A DNA stretch of 64,000 nt from Paracoccus sulfuroxidans (GTDB lineage Bacteria; Pseudomonadota; Alphaproteobacteria; Rhodobacterales; Rhodobacteraceae): the NCBI RefSeq assembly GCF_007830335.1, contig NZ_VLKU01000001.1:62001-126000 (forward strand). Direction: 5' to 3'. The translations under genes and the position numbers were made by a program. The stretch's first letter is position 1; the number at the start of each line of letters is the position of its first letter. Positions 34,532 through 44,023 of the stretch are shown here, in pieces. Under the pieces are notes generated by a model. It did not search any database. It worked only from the letters and a program-made list of their open reading frames with translations, and was not told the origin of the DNA.

Positions 34532-36388
34532 TCACGCCCGTTCGGCAGATTCCAGAACCTCGAGCGCTTTCAGCCACAGTGCCTCGGCGCGCTGCATGGC
34601 TTCGCTGGCCTCGGCGTGTTTGCGACCCCATTTCTCGGCATATTGCGCGTCGTCATAGGTGGCCGGATCGGCCATGATCGCGTCCAGCTTTTCCAGCATC
34701 TCGGTCAGCTTGGTGACGCGGTCCTCGGCCTTGCGGGCCTCGGCGCGCAGTTCCAGTATCCGGTCGCGCGAGGGGCGCTTGGCTGCTGCGGGCTTTGCAG
34801 GCTCGGCCAACTTGGCGGAGGACGCATCATCGCCGCTGAGCAACAGCTTGCGGTAATCGTCCAGATCTCCCTGCCAGGGCGTGACCGCACCCTGATCGAC
34901 CAGCCACAGCCGGTCGGCGACCAGGCTCAGCAGATGCATGTCATGGCTGACCAGCACCACCGCGCCGGTGTAGTCGTTCAGCGCCTCGGTCAGCGCCTCG
35001 CGGCTTTCGATGTCGAGGTGGTTGGTCGGTTCGTCAAGGACCAGCAGATGCGGGGCGTCGATGGTCGCGAGCAGCAGCGAGAGCCGCGCCTTCTGACCGC
35101 CCGAGAGCTGCCCGACCTTCGTTTCGGCCTGTGCCTCCATCAGGCCAAAGCCCGCAAGACGGGCGCGCAGCCGGGCAGGGGTCTCATCCGGGCGCAGACG
35201 GCGGACATGGGTCAGCGGCGTCTCGTCCAGCTCCAGCTCATCGACCTGATGCTGGGCGAAATAGCCGACGCGCAGCTTGTTCGAGCGCGTCATCCGTCCC
35301 TCCATCGGCTGCAGCCGGTCGGCCAGCAGCTTCGAGAGCGTCGACTTGCCCTGACCGTTGCGGCCCAGAAGGGCGATGCGGTCGTCCTGATCGATGCGCA
35401 GGTTCAGCCGGCGCAACACCGCGCGGTCACCATAGCCGACCGTCACCCCGTCCAGCGCCAGAATCGGCGGCGAAAGCTGGTCGGGCTGGGGGAAGGTGAA
35501 GCGGTGAAAGCGCGCCTCCTCGGGCGCGGTGATCGGCTCCATCCGTTCCAGCATCTTGACGCGGGCCTGCGCCTGCTTGGCCTTCGAGGCCTTGTAGCGG
35601 AAGCGGTCGACGAAGCTTTGCAGATGCGCGCGGCGGGCATCCTGCTTTTTCGCCTCGGCGGTCTGCAGGGCGCGCTTTTCGGCGCGGGTGCGGGCGAAGG
35701 TGTCGTAGCCGCCGGTGTAGAGGACCAGCTTGCGGTCCTCGAGATGCAGGATATGGCCGACGGCCCGGTTCAGAAGGTCGCGGTCGTGGCTGATGACGAT
35801 GACCGTGTGCGGATAGCGCGCCAGATAGCCTTCCAGCCACAGCGCGCCTTCAAGGTCCAGATAGTTCGTCGGTTCGTCCAGCAGCAGCAGGTCCGGCTGC
35901 GAAAACAGCACGCCCGCCAGCGCCACGCGCATCCGCCAGCCGCCCGAATAGTCGCGGGTGGGCCGGGCCTGATCCTCGGTCGAGAAGCCAAGGCCGCGCA
36001 GGATGGTGGCTGCGCGCGCCTCGGCCGACCAGGCGTCGATATCGGCAAGGCGGGTCTGGATCTCGGCGATGCGGGTGGGGTCGGTCGCGTGGGCGGATTC
36101 CTCCAGCAGTGCCGCGCGTTCGGTATCGGCGGCAAGGACGGTGTCCAGCACGCTGATCCCGGTCCCCGGCGCCTCTTGCGCGACACCGCCGACCCGCGAC
36201 CGGCTGGGCAGGCTGATCGAGCCGCTGTCGATATTGGTCTCGCCCCGGATCAGCCGGAAGAGCGTGGTCTTGCCCGCGCCGTTCGGGCCGACAAGGCCGA
36301 CCTTGTGGCCATAGGGGATCGTGGCCGAGGCGTTTTCGAACAGCGGCCGTCCGGCGATGGAATAGGATATGTCGTCAATGCGCAGCAT
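34532..36388 (-). CDS. ABC-F family ATPase (YheS/Uup-like)
   Basis: A 618-residue soluble protein with two ABC cassettes and no membrane segments. The first has Walker A GPNGAGKTT, signature YSGGWRMRVALA, Walker B LLLLDEPTNYLDL; the second has GRNGQGKST, LSGGQKARLSL and LLVLDEPTNHLD. A charged linker (EKRALQTAEAKKQDARR) separates them, and the C-terminal ~90 residues form a coiled-coil. ABC-F proteins act on the ribosome to relieve stalls or give drug resistance. Length and tail resemble YheS. Start at MLRIDDISYS is chosen because the family begins there. Confidence 0.9.
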   Translation of the reverse strand: MLRIDDISYSIAGRPLFENASATIPYGHKVGLVGPNGAGKTTLFRLIRGETNIDSGSISLPSRSRVGGVAQEAPGTGISVLDTVLAADTERAALLEESAHATDPTRIAEIQTRLADIDAWSAEARAATILRGLGFSTEDQARPTRDYSGGWRMRVALAGVLFSQPDLLLLDEPTNYLDLEGALWLEGYLARYPHTVIVISHDRDLLNRAVGHILHLEDRKLVLYTGGYDTFARTRAEKRALQTAEAKKQDARRAHLQSFVDRFRYKASKAKQAQARVKMLERMEPITAPEEARFHRFTFPQPDQLSPPILALDGVTVGYGDRAVLRRLNLRIDQDDRIALLGRNGQGKSTLSKLLADRLQPMEGRMTRSNKLRVGYFAQHQVDELELDETPLTHVRRLRPDETPARLRARLAGFGLMEAQAETKVGQLSGGQKARLSLLLATIDAPHLLVLDEPTNHLDIESREALTEALNDYTGAVVLVSHDMHLLSLVADRLWLVDQGAVTPWQGDLDDYRKLLLSGDDASSAKLAEPAKPAAAKRPSRDRILELRAEARKAEDRVTKLTEMLEKLDAIMADPATYDDAQYAEKWGRKHAEASEAMQRAEALWLKALEVLESAERA

Positions 36389-36495
36389 GATCGCGCAGTG
36401 CCGCATCCTGCGGGCATCGTCAACCGCGTCCTGTCGTTCCGGCGCTGCGACAAGCAAAGTTGACAGAACCCGGCGCGATGGCGAATAGCTGAAGC

Positions 36496-38175
36496 ATGAA
36501 AACCATGCCCCACGGACCCCGACACAGCTCTGGCGTTGCGCTTTATTTCGTCTCGGACGCCTATGATCCGGGGCGGCACGGGCTGAACGGGCGGCGGGTG
36601 GCGGGCCAGTCCTTCCTGACCGGCTATCTGCGCCATATGGGCGAGGGGCCGTTGACGCTGTGCGTGGACACCGCGCAGGCCGCCCGTGCGGCACGCGAAT
36701 TTTGCGAAACCGTCAGCCCCGGGCGTGAGCTGCGGATCGTGCCGACCTATAGCCCGCAGATGACGGGGATCGGGACGATGTATTACCCCGCCCTGACGAT
36801 TGCCGACCGGGCCTGGGCGCGGATGCCGCGCGGCCAGTCGGCCTGGTCGCTGTGCGGCATCACCCATACGACGGCCACGCGCGGCTCGATGGCGCAGATT
36901 GCGCAGCTGGGCGTCGCGCCGCTGGAGCCCTGGGATGCGGTGATCTGCACCTCGCGAGCTGTGCAGTCGGGGGTGCAGACGCAGCTTGCGCTGACCGAGG
37001 AATATCTGGCCCGCCGCATGCCGGGCGGCGCGCCGCCCCCGCGCCCGATCACCGAGGTGATCCCCTTGGGCATCGACACGGCGGCCTTTGCGCCCGACCC
37101 GTCCGAGGGCGCAAAGCTGCGCCAGAAGCTGGGGATCGCCGAGGGTGACGTGCTCTGCATGGTGCTGTCGCGGCTGGTGCCCTGGGGGAAGTTCGATCCG
37201 ATTCCGCTTTATCTTTCGCTCCAGAAGGCCGCGCAGATGACGGGCAAACGCCTGCATCTGGCGCTGGTCGGGCGTCTGGACGTGGGCGCGCGGGAACGCG
37301 ATTTCACCGATCCCGCGCGGCTGATGCCCGACGTGACGCTGCATATTCTGGATGGCGCGGATGCCGCCGTGCGCAAGGCCAGCTTTTCGGGCGCGGACAT
37401 GTTCCTGTTCCCCATCGACAATTTGCAGGAAACCTTCGGCCTTGCCCCCATCGAAGCGATGGCGGCGGGGCTTCCGGTCATTGCGACCGATTGGGACGGG
37501 CTGCGCGACACCGTCTCGCCCGAGAGCGGCTTCCTGATCCCCACGGTCACGGGCGACGCCGATCATTCGCGGGTCGAATCCGTCCGCTATCTGATCGGCA
37601 CGGATACTGAGCTGCATTTTCAGGGGCTCGCGGCCTCGATGACCTCTTATGACACCGGCGCGATGGCCACGCGGATTGCGCAACTGGCCAATGACGACGA
37701 TCTGCGCCGCAGGATGGGGCGGGCGGCGCAGGCGCATGCGATCTCGACCTTCGACTGGGCGCAGGTGATCCCGCAGATGCAGGACCTTTGGGCGCGGCAG
37801 AATGACCTGCGCGCCGCCGTCAGCCGAGAGGACAGCGCCCGCTATGCGCGGCTGGAGGTGCCGGTCCTGCCCTCGGCCTTCGCGACCTTCGCCGCCTGGC
37901 CCAGCCAGCGCATCAAGGCGGGCATGCTGCGGGTCGCGGCCACCCCGGCAGAGGGCCGCGCGGGCATCGACGAAATCCTGACCCTGCGCCGCCACCACGA
38001 ATTCAAGCGCGGGCTCGAGACGGACGAGAGGTTTCACAAGGTGCTGGCCGCGCTGCGGGCCGCGCCGGGGCCGCTGACCTCGGGGCAGCTCGCGAAAAGC
38101 CTGAACCTGCCGGTGCTGGCGATCGAGCGGGTGGTGCTGTGGCTGGTCAAATACGACCTCGCGACGCTTGCCTGA
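36496..38175 (+). CDS. GT-B glycosyltransferase with C-terminal winged-helix-like domain
   Basis: A 559-residue protein. ITEVIPLGIDTAAFAPD, VLSRLVPWGKFDP and ETFGLAPIEAMAAGLPVIAT are the family GT4-type motifs, with the Glu-x7-Glu of the nucleotide-sugar site. It has a normal-sized GT-B core (to about residue 420) plus ~140 further residues. Its end (LTSGQLAKSLNLPVLAIERV) looks like a small helical winged-helix fold. Sugar donor and acceptor are unknown. Divergent from the ABC-F gene and upstream of ndk. Confidence 0.75.
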   Translation: MKTMPHGPRHSSGVALYFVSDAYDPGRHGLNGRRVAGQSFLTGYLRHMGEGPLTLCVDTAQAARAAREFCETVSPGRELRIVPTYSPQMTGIGTMYYPALTIADRAWARMPRGQSAWSLCGITHTTATRGSMAQIAQLGVAPLEPWDAVICTSRAVQSGVQTQLALTEEYLARRMPGGAPPPRPITEVIPLGIDTAAFAPDPSEGAKLRQKLGIAEGDVLCMVLSRLVPWGKFDPIPLYLSLQKAAQMTGKRLHLALVGRLDVGARERDFTDPARLMPDVTLHILDGADAAVRKASFSGADMFLFPIDNLQETFGLAPIEAMAAGLPVIATDWDGLRDTVSPESGFLIPTVTGDADHSRVESVRYLIGTDTELHFQGLAASMTSYDTGAMATRIAQLANDDDLRRRMGRAAQAHAISTFDWAQVIPQMQDLWARQNDLRAAVSREDSARYARLEVPVLPSAFATFAAWPSQRIKAGMLRVAATPAEGRAGIDEILTLRRHHEFKRGLETDERFHKVLAALRAAPGPLTSGQLAKSLNLPVLAIERVVLWLVKYDLATLA

Positions 38176-38257
38176 TCTTTCCAAAACCCCGGCTGCGTGC
38201 TAACCGGGCGCGGATTTTCGGGCCATCCGCCCGGAACATGGAAAAAGGACATCCGCC

Positions 38258-38680
38258 ATGGCGACCGAACGCACGCTTTCGATCATCAAACCCGACGCCA
38301 CCAAGCGCAACCTGACCGGCAAGATCAATGCCAAGTTCGAGGACGCGGGCCTGCGCATCGTCGCGCAAAAGCGCATCCAGCTGACCCTGGCTCAGGCCGG
38401 CCAGTTTTATGCCGAGCACAAAGAGCGCCCCTTCTTCGGCGAACTGACCGAGTTCATGGTGTCCGAGCCGGTCGTCGTGCAGGTCCTGGAAGGCGAAGGC
38501 GCCATCCTGAAAAACCGCGAAGTCATGGGCGCAACCAACCCGGCCAACGCCGATGAGGGCACCATCCGCAAGGAATTCGCCCTGTCGGTCGGCGAGAACT
38601 CGGTCCACGGTTCGGACAGCCCCGAAGCTGCGGCGCGCGAGATTGCCTTCTTCTTCTCGGGCCTCGAACTGGTCGGCTGA
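38258..38680 (+). CDS. ndk: Nucleoside diphosphate kinase
   Basis: A 140-residue Ndk balancing nucleoside triphosphate pools. [13 protein letters not shown] opens the protein, and [20 protein letters not shown] contains the phosphate-carrying His of the NxxHGSDS motif. Length matches bacterial Ndk. A strong terminator follows. Confidence 0.96.
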   Translation: MATERTLSIIKPDATKRNLTGKINAKFEDAGLRIVAQKRIQLTLAQAGQFYAEHKERPFFGELTEFMVSEPVVVQVLEGEGAILKNREVMGATNPANADEGTIRKEFALSVGENSVHGSDSPEAAAREIAFFFSGLELVG

Positions 38681-38701
38681 TCGGTCATCCCTTGAATGGA
38701 A

Positions 38702-38730
38702 AGGGCCGCCCGGTGGGGCGGCCCTTTTTC
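38702..38730 (+). terminator. Intrinsic terminator after ndk
   Basis: AGGGCCGCC (38702-38710) pairs with GGCGGCCCT (38717-38725), then five T. Confidence 0.85.
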
Positions 38731-38752
38731 GTTTCGTCAGCACTCGCGCGGC

Positions 38753-40015
38753 CTAAAGACGCTTGGCGTTCAACGCAAACTCGATGTCGACGGCAAAGCC
38801 CACGGTGGTTTCATCGGCATAGGTCGCGCCCACGCCGAAATCCTGACGGTTCACCGACATCTTGCCATTGGCTTTGGCACTGTCGCCCTCGATGGTCAGG
38901 GTGAAGGGCAGCTCGGCATCGACGGTCTTACCCAGAATGGTCAGCGTTCCCTTGGCCAGATGCGGCTGGCCCTCGGCCTCGGGTGGCAGCAGATCCGCCT
39001 GGAAGCGCGCTTCGGGGAATTGCGTGGTGTTGAGGAAGTCCGGGCCCTTCGCGGTGTCGCTGACCGAACCCAGCGTCAGAGAGCCGGTGTTGATCGTGAC
39101 ATCGACCTTGCCGGTCTGCGTGTCGGGGTCATAGTCGATATTGGCGTTCCAATCGGCGAACTGGCCGGTGACCGGATTGCCGCCCTGCGTGACCGAGACG
39201 CCCAGCGTGCCGTCCTGCACCTGCCAGACCGGCGCGCCGGACGAGGCGGTTTCCTGCGCCGCCTCGGCCGAGGTCGCAGAGGCCGGAGCGGTCACTGCCG
39301 GCTGCGAGGCGGCAGGCGTTTCGTCAAACAGCGGATCGGCCTCGCGCGGGGCAAGGGTCGCGGCAACCAGCACGGCTGCCCACAGCAGCACCGCGCCCGC
39401 GATGCCCGTCAGCTTGGTGAAGCGGCTGTCCTTCGGAGGCTCCTCAAGGTTGCGGCCATGGGTCATGCGCGCCAGCGTCTGGTCGCGGTCGATGACCAGA
39501 TGCTTCATCGCACCGCCGACATGCAGCACGATCAGCGCCGCCAGCACCCACCAGCCGATGCCGTGGAAGGCGGCAAAACGCTCGCTGAGGGCGGGGTCCT
39601 GCGGCACCGCCGGAAGGCGCTGACCGAAGGGCCAGAGGATGCGGGCAAAGCCTCCCGGGGCCGAGCTGTGCACCAGCCAGCCCGAGAGCGGCATGATGAT
39701 CATGCCCAGATACAGCGCCCAATGGACCAGATCGGCCACATAGGTCTCGACCCGCCGCTGCGGGTGCAGGGGGCGCGGCTTCGGCTGGGTCAGCATCCAA
39801 AGGACGCGCAGCACGCCCAGGATCAGGACCGAGACACCCAGCGTCTTGTGGACCGAGAACGCCTCGAACACCTTCTGCAATTCTTGCGCCTGACTGTCGC
39901 GCAGGCTGGCGGCGTAAAGCCCAAGCGCCAGCGAGGTCAGGATCAGCAGCGCGATCAGCCAGTGAAAGCCCTTGGCGACCCAGCCATATCCGCGTTCGTC
40001 GTTACCTGCCGACAT
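38753..40015 (-). CDS. Cytochrome b561 - YceI fusion protein
   Basis: A 420-residue two-domain protein. Residues about 10-220 are a four-helix cytochrome b561/CybB unit with haem histidines in FHWLIALLIL, SVHKTLGVSVL and LHVGGAMKHLV; a fifth hydrophobic span at residues 202-222 leads to the periplasm. After a Pro/Ala/Ser linker (230-260), residues about 265-420 are a YceI lipocalin-like barrel that binds polyprenyl lipids (VDVTINTGSL, FPEARFQADLL). YceI is usually secreted and separate; here the two are one chain. A membrane redox module coupled to isoprenoid or quinone binding is suggested, not shown. Confidence 0.88.
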   Translation of the reverse strand: MSAGNDERGYGWVAKGFHWLIALLILTSLALGLYAASLRDSQAQELQKVFEAFSVHKTLGVSVLILGVLRVLWMLTQPKPRPLHPQRRVETYVADLVHWALYLGMIIMPLSGWLVHSSAPGGFARILWPFGQRLPAVPQDPALSERFAAFHGIGWWVLAALIVLHVGGAMKHLVIDRDQTLARMTHGRNLEEPPKDSRFTKLTGIAGAVLLWAAVLVAATLAPREADPLFDETPAASQPAVTAPASATSAEAAQETASSGAPVWQVQDGTLGVSVTQGGNPVTGQFADWNANIDYDPDTQTGKVDVTINTGSLTLGSVSDTAKGPDFLNTTQFPEARFQADLLPPEAEGQPHLAKGTLTILGKTVDAELPFTLTIEGDSAKANGKMSVNRQDFGVGATYADETTVGFAVDIEFALNAKRL

Positions 40016-40017
40016 GT

Positions 40018-40599
40018 TTACTCCTCAGACATTTTCATCGCCTCGCGCCAGTGCCTGCGGCACAGCGAGACATAGGTTTCATTGCCGCCGATCTGGACCT
40101 GCGCGCCGTGATGCAGGACGCGGCCCTTGTCGTCATGGCGTACGACCATGGTGGCTTTGCGGCCGCAAAAGCAGATCGTGCGGACCTCGCGCATGTCATC
40201 GGCCAGCGCCAGAAGGGCCGCCGAGCCGGGAAACAGATTGCCCTGAAAATCGACCCGCAACCCATAGCACATCACCGGTTGGCCAAGGTCATCGGCCACC
40301 CGCGCCAGTTGCCAGACCTGATCCGAGGTCAGAAACTGCGCCTCATCCACGAAGATGCAGGCGCTGTCGCGGCCAAGCGTGGTGACCAGCGCGAAAAGAT
40401 CGGTCTCGGGGGTGAAGCCGGTGGCGGGCTCGGAAATGCCGATGCGGCTGGCGATCACGCCCTCGCCGCCGCGATTATCCAGCGCCGCGGTCAGCAGAAG
40501 CGTCTGCATGCCGCGTTCGCGATAGTTATAGGACGCCTGCAGCAAAAGCGTGCTCTTGCCGGCGTTCATCGTTGAATAGTGGAAATAAAGCTTGGCCAT
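40018..40599 (-). CDS. tdk: Thymidine kinase
   Basis: A 193-residue type II thymidine kinase for pyrimidine salvage. HYSTMNAGKSTLLL is the P-loop, CIFVDEAQFL the Walker B motif, and zinc-binding cysteines are in TICFCGRKA and YVSLCRRHW. Two bases separate its stop from the start region of the next minus-strand gene. Confidence 0.93.
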   Translation of the reverse strand: MAKLYFHYSTMNAGKSTLLLQASYNYRERGMQTLLLTAALDNRGGEGVIASRIGISEPATGFTPETDLFALVTTLGRDSACIFVDEAQFLTSDQVWQLARVADDLGQPVMCYGLRVDFQGNLFPGSAALLALADDMREVRTICFCGRKATMVVRHDDKGRVLHHGAQVQIGGNETYVSLCRRHWREAMKMSEE

Positions 40600-40621
40600 G
40601 CGCGCAGATAGCCTGTCGGGG

Positions 40622-40645
40622 CAGGGGGCCGCAATCGGCCCCCTG
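40622..40645 (-). repeat. Inverted repeat after the DEAD helicase gene
   Basis: CAGGGGGCCG (40622-40631) pairs with CGGCCCCCTG (40636-40645), four-base loop. No T run, so termination is uncertain; may be a 3' mRNA stabiliser for the helicase gene. Confidence 0.45.
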
Positions 40646-40694
40646 AAAGATCACGCCGGGTTCACGCGCTTTTGGTCGCCCGGCGATGGTTGCG

Positions 40695-42143
40695 TCAGTG
40701 CTGCGCGGCCTTGGGTGCGCGCGACGGACGGCGCGCCGGGCGTTTGCGCGCGGCGGTCTTGCCCGCGCCGCCACCCGGAGCGCCCGCGCGGCCATGACCA
40801 TTGCCGCCACGTCCGGCGGGCTGGGTCGTGGCCCAGCTGGGCGCTTCGCCTCCCACCACCGGGATCGGCGATTTCATCGCCTTTTCGATGGCGCGCAGCT
40901 CGCCCAGCTCGGCCGGGGCGCAGAAGGCGATGGCGCGGCCCTTGCGACCGGCGCGCGCGGTGCGGCCGATGCGGTGGACATAGTTCTCCGGCACGTTCGG
41001 CAGGTCATAGTTATAGACATGCGCGACCTCGGGAATATCCAGACCGCGTGCGGCCACATCCGTCGCCACCAGCACCTTGGTTTCGCCCGCCCGGAACGAG
41101 GCGAGCGCGCGCTCGCGCTGGCCCTGGCTTTTGTTGCCGTGGATCGCGGCGACCTTGAAGCCCCATTTCTCCAGCACTTTCGACAGCTTTTCCGAGCCAT
41201 GCTTGGTGCGGCCAAAGACGATCGCCAGTTCCTGCGTGTGCTTGGACATGTATTCGGCCAGCAGCGTGGCCTTGTCGCCCTGCGTCACGAAATGCACGCC
41301 CTGCTCGATCTTCTCGGCGGCCTGACCCGGAGGGTTCACGGCCACGCGGACCGGATCGGTCAGGTAGCTGTCGGCGAGTTCCTCCATCAGCTTCGGCATG
41401 GTGGCCGAGAAGAGCAGCGTCTGGCGGTCGCGCGACAGCAGTTTCGAGATGCGGCGCAGCGCATGGATGAAGCCGATGTCCAGCATCTGGTCGGCCTCGT
41501 CCAGCACCAGATAGGTGGTTTTCGACAGGTCGATGGCCCCGCGCTCGATCAGGTCGATCAGGCGGCCTGGGGTGGCGATCAGCACGTCGACGCCACGCTC
41601 CAGCCGCTGCACCTGCACGTTGATCGAGGCACCGCCGACGACGCGGAACTGCCGGATGGCGGTGCCTTCGGCGTAGGAATCGATGTTGTTCGCGATCTGG
41701 GTCGCCAGTTCGCGGGTCGGCGCAAGGATCAGCGCGCTGCAGGTGCGCGGCGCAGGCCTGCGGCCGGCCTTCAGCAGACGGGTCAGCATCGGCAGGCCGA
41801 AGGCCGCCGTCTTGCCGGTGCCGGTCTGGGCCAGGCCCAGCAGATCACGACCCTCGACAATCGCGGGGATGGATTTTTCCTGAATGGGCGAGGGGGTCTC
41901 GATCCCCATGCCGGACAGGTTGATGGCCACGCGCGGGTCGATGCCCATGCGGGTGAAGGGCGTGTCCATGTCGGGGATGGCACGGCGGATGAATTTCTCT
42001 TCCGGCTCGGTGTTACGGCGGCGGAAGTTGCTGACCTCTTTGGGGGCGCGCGGGACGCGCGGGCGATCTTCGCCACCAAAGGGCTTGGCGCCACGCGGTT
42101 TGCCGGGGCGGCGGGGACGGTTGTTATGTTCAGTCGTCATCAT
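40695..42143 (-). CDS. DEAD-box RNA helicase (RhlE-like)
   Basis: A 482-residue helicase. A basic N-terminus (residues 1-45) precedes the Q motif GIETPSPIQEKSIPAI, Walker A AQTGTGKTAAF, PTRELATQIA, the DEAD motif VLDEADQML, LLFSATMP, and the C-terminal core HRIGRTARAGRKGRA. The last ~45 residues are Arg/Lys/Gly/Pro-rich, as in RNA-binding tails of RhlE proteins. Roles in ribosome assembly or mRNA turnover at low temperature are typical. MMTTEH allows two adjacent starts; 42143 is the first. A 218-base stretch with no gene lies upstream and may be a leader; I see no element in it. Confidence 0.9.
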   Translation of the reverse strand: MMTTEHNNRPRRPGKPRGAKPFGGEDRPRVPRAPKEVSNFRRRNTEPEEKFIRRAIPDMDTPFTRMGIDPRVAINLSGMGIETPSPIQEKSIPAIVEGRDLLGLAQTGTGKTAAFGLPMLTRLLKAGRRPAPRTCSALILAPTRELATQIANNIDSYAEGTAIRQFRVVGGASINVQVQRLERGVDVLIATPGRLIDLIERGAIDLSKTTYLVLDEADQMLDIGFIHALRRISKLLSRDRQTLLFSATMPKLMEELADSYLTDPVRVAVNPPGQAAEKIEQGVHFVTQGDKATLLAEYMSKHTQELAIVFGRTKHGSEKLSKVLEKWGFKVAAIHGNKSQGQRERALASFRAGETKVLVATDVAARGLDIPEVAHVYNYDLPNVPENYVHRIGRTARAGRKGRAIAFCAPAELGELRAIEKAMKSPIPVVGGEAPSWATTQPAGRGGNGHGRAGAPGGGAGKTAARKRPARRPSRAPKAAQH

Positions 42144-42361
42144 GTCTTTCGGCGCATGCGCCCTCGTATCGGCGCATGGCTGAGGGCCGCGATCAGGCGC
42201 GGCGGTTGCGAGGGGCGGGTGCAAGATTACGAAACCCGCAAGCCTCCCCGCGTGAATGGGAAACTGGATGAGAATGGCGACTGCCCTGCGATCAGAATCG
42301 CGGCTGCTCACGCGGCAGCAAGAGACGCCAACCCGCCAGATGGGCCGCCGCGCCCGAAAAG

Positions 42362-42811
42362 TCAAGCGCGGTCGGTGCTGTCCATCCAGATTGTGACCGG
42401 CCCGTCATTGACCAGCGCGACTTTCATATCGGCGCCGAATTCGCCCGTGGCGACGGTCAGACCCAGTGTGCGCAGCGCTTCCACGAAGTCCAGATACAGC
42501 GCCTCGCCCCGGTCAGGCGGGGCCGCGCTCGAAAAGCCCGGACGGTTGCCGGTGCGCGTGTCGGCGGCCAGGGTGAACTGGCTGACGACCAGAACCGAGC
42601 CGCCGATATCTGTGACCGAGCGGTTCATCTTATCCGCCTCATCGCGGAAGATGCGCAGCTTGGCGATGCGCACGGCCAGTTTCGCGGGCGCGTCGTCGGG
42701 ATCGCCCTGCATGGCGCAGACCAGCACCAGAAGCCCGGCCCCGATCCGTCCGGTGCTGCGGCCGTCGACGGTGACCTCGGCCTGAGAAACCCGTTGGATC
42801 AGGGCACGCAT
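42362..42811 (-). CDS. dtd: D-aminoacyl-tRNA deacylase
   Basis: A 149-residue DTD that removes D-amino acids mischarged onto t[18 protein letters not shown] is the usual N-terminus, VSQFTLAAD the first motif, and [13 protein letters not shown] contains the Gly-cisPro loop that discriminates D-residues. Its start overlaps the stop of the upstream DUF6691 gene (TGATG). Confidence 0.94.
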   Translation of the reverse strand: MRALIQRVSQAEVTVDGRSTGRIGAGLLVLVCAMQGDPDDAPAKLAVRIAKLRIFRDEADKMNRSVTDIGGSVLVVSQFTLAADTRTGNRPGFSSAAPPDRGEALYLDFVEALRTLGLTVATGEFGADMKVALVNDGPVTIWMDSTDRA

Positions 42812-43224
42812 CAGCTTTTCCCTTTCAGGGCGGCGTTCAGGAAGACACCGGCCAGCATGGAGGCCCCGAAGATCCAGATCGACGCGCCGCCAAAGCCCAG
42901 CGAGGCCAGCGCCGGTCCGGGGCAGAGCCCGGCGATTCCCCAGCCAAGGCCAAACAGCGCAGATCCGATGACCAATGGCCGGTCGATGTGCCGGGGCGCG
43001 GGACCGGGCAATGCAGCGCCGCTGACCGAGCAGGGCATGCGCCGCGCCACCCGCCAGGCGATGGCCATGGGGATGATCGCGCCGCCCAGCACGAAGGCCA
43101 GTGTCGGGTCCCAATTCCCGAAGATGTCCAGCCAGCCCTGCACCTTGGCCGGGTTCGTCATCCCCGAGACCAGAAGCCCCGCGCCAAAGAGCGCACCGGA
43201 CAGAAGGGCGATCAGCAGGCGCAT
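42811..43224 (-). CDS. DUF6691 / YeeE-YedE-like membrane protein, half transporter
   Basis: A 137-residue membrane protein with four hydrophobic spans. [33 protein letters not shown] and [15 protein letters not shown] are typical of the C-terminal half of YeeE/YedE-type sulfur-compound transporters. The ATG at 43224 is preferred because GGAG lies nine bases before it and it overlaps the previous stop (TGATG); MEPLM at 43236 is possible. It is one of a paired set with the next gene. Confidence 0.8.
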   Translation of the reverse strand: MRLLIALLSGALFGAGLLVSGMTNPAKVQGWLDIFGNWDPTLAFVLGGAIIPMAIAWRVARRMPCSVSGAALPGPAPRHIDRPLVIGSALFGLGWGIAGLCPGPALASLGFGGASIWIFGASMLAGVFLNAALKGKS

Positions 43225-43652
43225 CAGAGGCTCCATTCCAGGGCGCGGGCGATCAGCACGCCCAGCACGCCGAAGACCAGATAGACCGCCGTCGCGACAA
43301 GGCCGCGAAGCGCCAGCCGCGAGATGCCGCAGACCCCGTGACCCGAGGTGCAGCCATTCGCCATGCGCGTCCCCAGCCCGACCAGAAGCCCTGCCGCGAT
43401 CAGGCCCGCTGTGGTCGTCACGGGCTTGGAGGCCTCGGCCACGCCCAGCCAGACGATGATCGCGGGAAAAAGGATCAGCCCGGCCAGAAAGACCAGCCGC
43501 TCGCGCCGCTCGGCGCCTTGGGCGCTGCCGTCAAGCGCGCCGCCGAAGATGCCGCTTGCGCCCATGATGCGACCATTGACCAGCAGGTAAAGCGCCGCCG
43601 CACCACCGATCATCAGGCCGCCCAGAAGCCCGCGCACCCAGTCCCATTCCAT
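43224..43652 (-). CDS. YeeE/YedE-like membrane protein, half transporter
   Basis: A 142-residue membrane protein with about four helices and [20 protein letters not shown], the conserved cysteine motif of YeeE/YedE thiosulfate uptake proteins. Together with the overlapping DUF6691 gene it makes up one split transporter. Substrate is probably a reduced sulfur species; the pair lies about 10 kb from the taurine genes, so any link is a guess. First gene of a YedE-DUF6691-dtd overlap cluster. Confidence 0.82.
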   Translation of the reverse strand: MEWDWVRGLLGGLMIGGAAALYLLVNGRIMGASGIFGGALDGSAQGAERRERLVFLAGLILFPAIIVWLGVAEASKPVTTTAGLIAAGLLVGLGTRMANGCTSGHGVCGISRLALRGLVATAVYLVFGVLGVLIARALEWSL

Positions 43653-43700
43653 CGCCGCACCCCTTGTCGGCTGGCTGCCGACCTGTCTTGTGGGTTGTGA

Positions 43701-43928
43701 TTACTTGCCCAGCATGATGCCAAGCACCACCAGCATCAAGCCCAGCACCGAGGCGCAAAGGGCCGCCATATTGACCGCGACCACGCGGCGCATGGTCTGG
43801 CGCAGCGCCTCTTCACTGGCGCCGCTGCGACGGGCCCGTATCACCGTCAGGATGCACCAGCCAAGGGCGATCAGCCCCAGCACGGTGATGGCGGAACCGC
43901 TCCAGATCAGACCGTCCCAGATCGTCAT
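43701..43928 (-). CDS. Small two-helix membrane protein of unknown function
   Basis: A 75-residue protein with hydrophobic spans at about residues 8-30 (GSAITVLGLIALGWCILTVI) and 50-73 (NMAALCASVLGLMLVVLGIM), joined by a basic loop. I do not recognise a family with confidence. It precedes the YedE-DUF6691 pair on the same strand by about 50 bases and may be co-transcribed. Confidence 0.6.
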   Translation of the reverse strand: MTIWDGLIWSGSAITVLGLIALGWCILTVIRARRSGASEEALRQTMRRVVAVNMAALCASVLGLMLVVLGIMLGK

Positions 43929-44023
43929 ATCCAGCCTCCTTGCGAACTCGCATCCGCCTAGCGGTGATTGCGCCTGCCCGCAAGACCGCCTAATTCCTGC
44001 GCGACAGGCAAAGGAGCAGGACC

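Noticed and set aside
42144..42361. Possible gene or riboswitch between the DEAD helicase and dtd
   Set aside because: No frame with a ribosome site and no recognisable conserved structure by eye.
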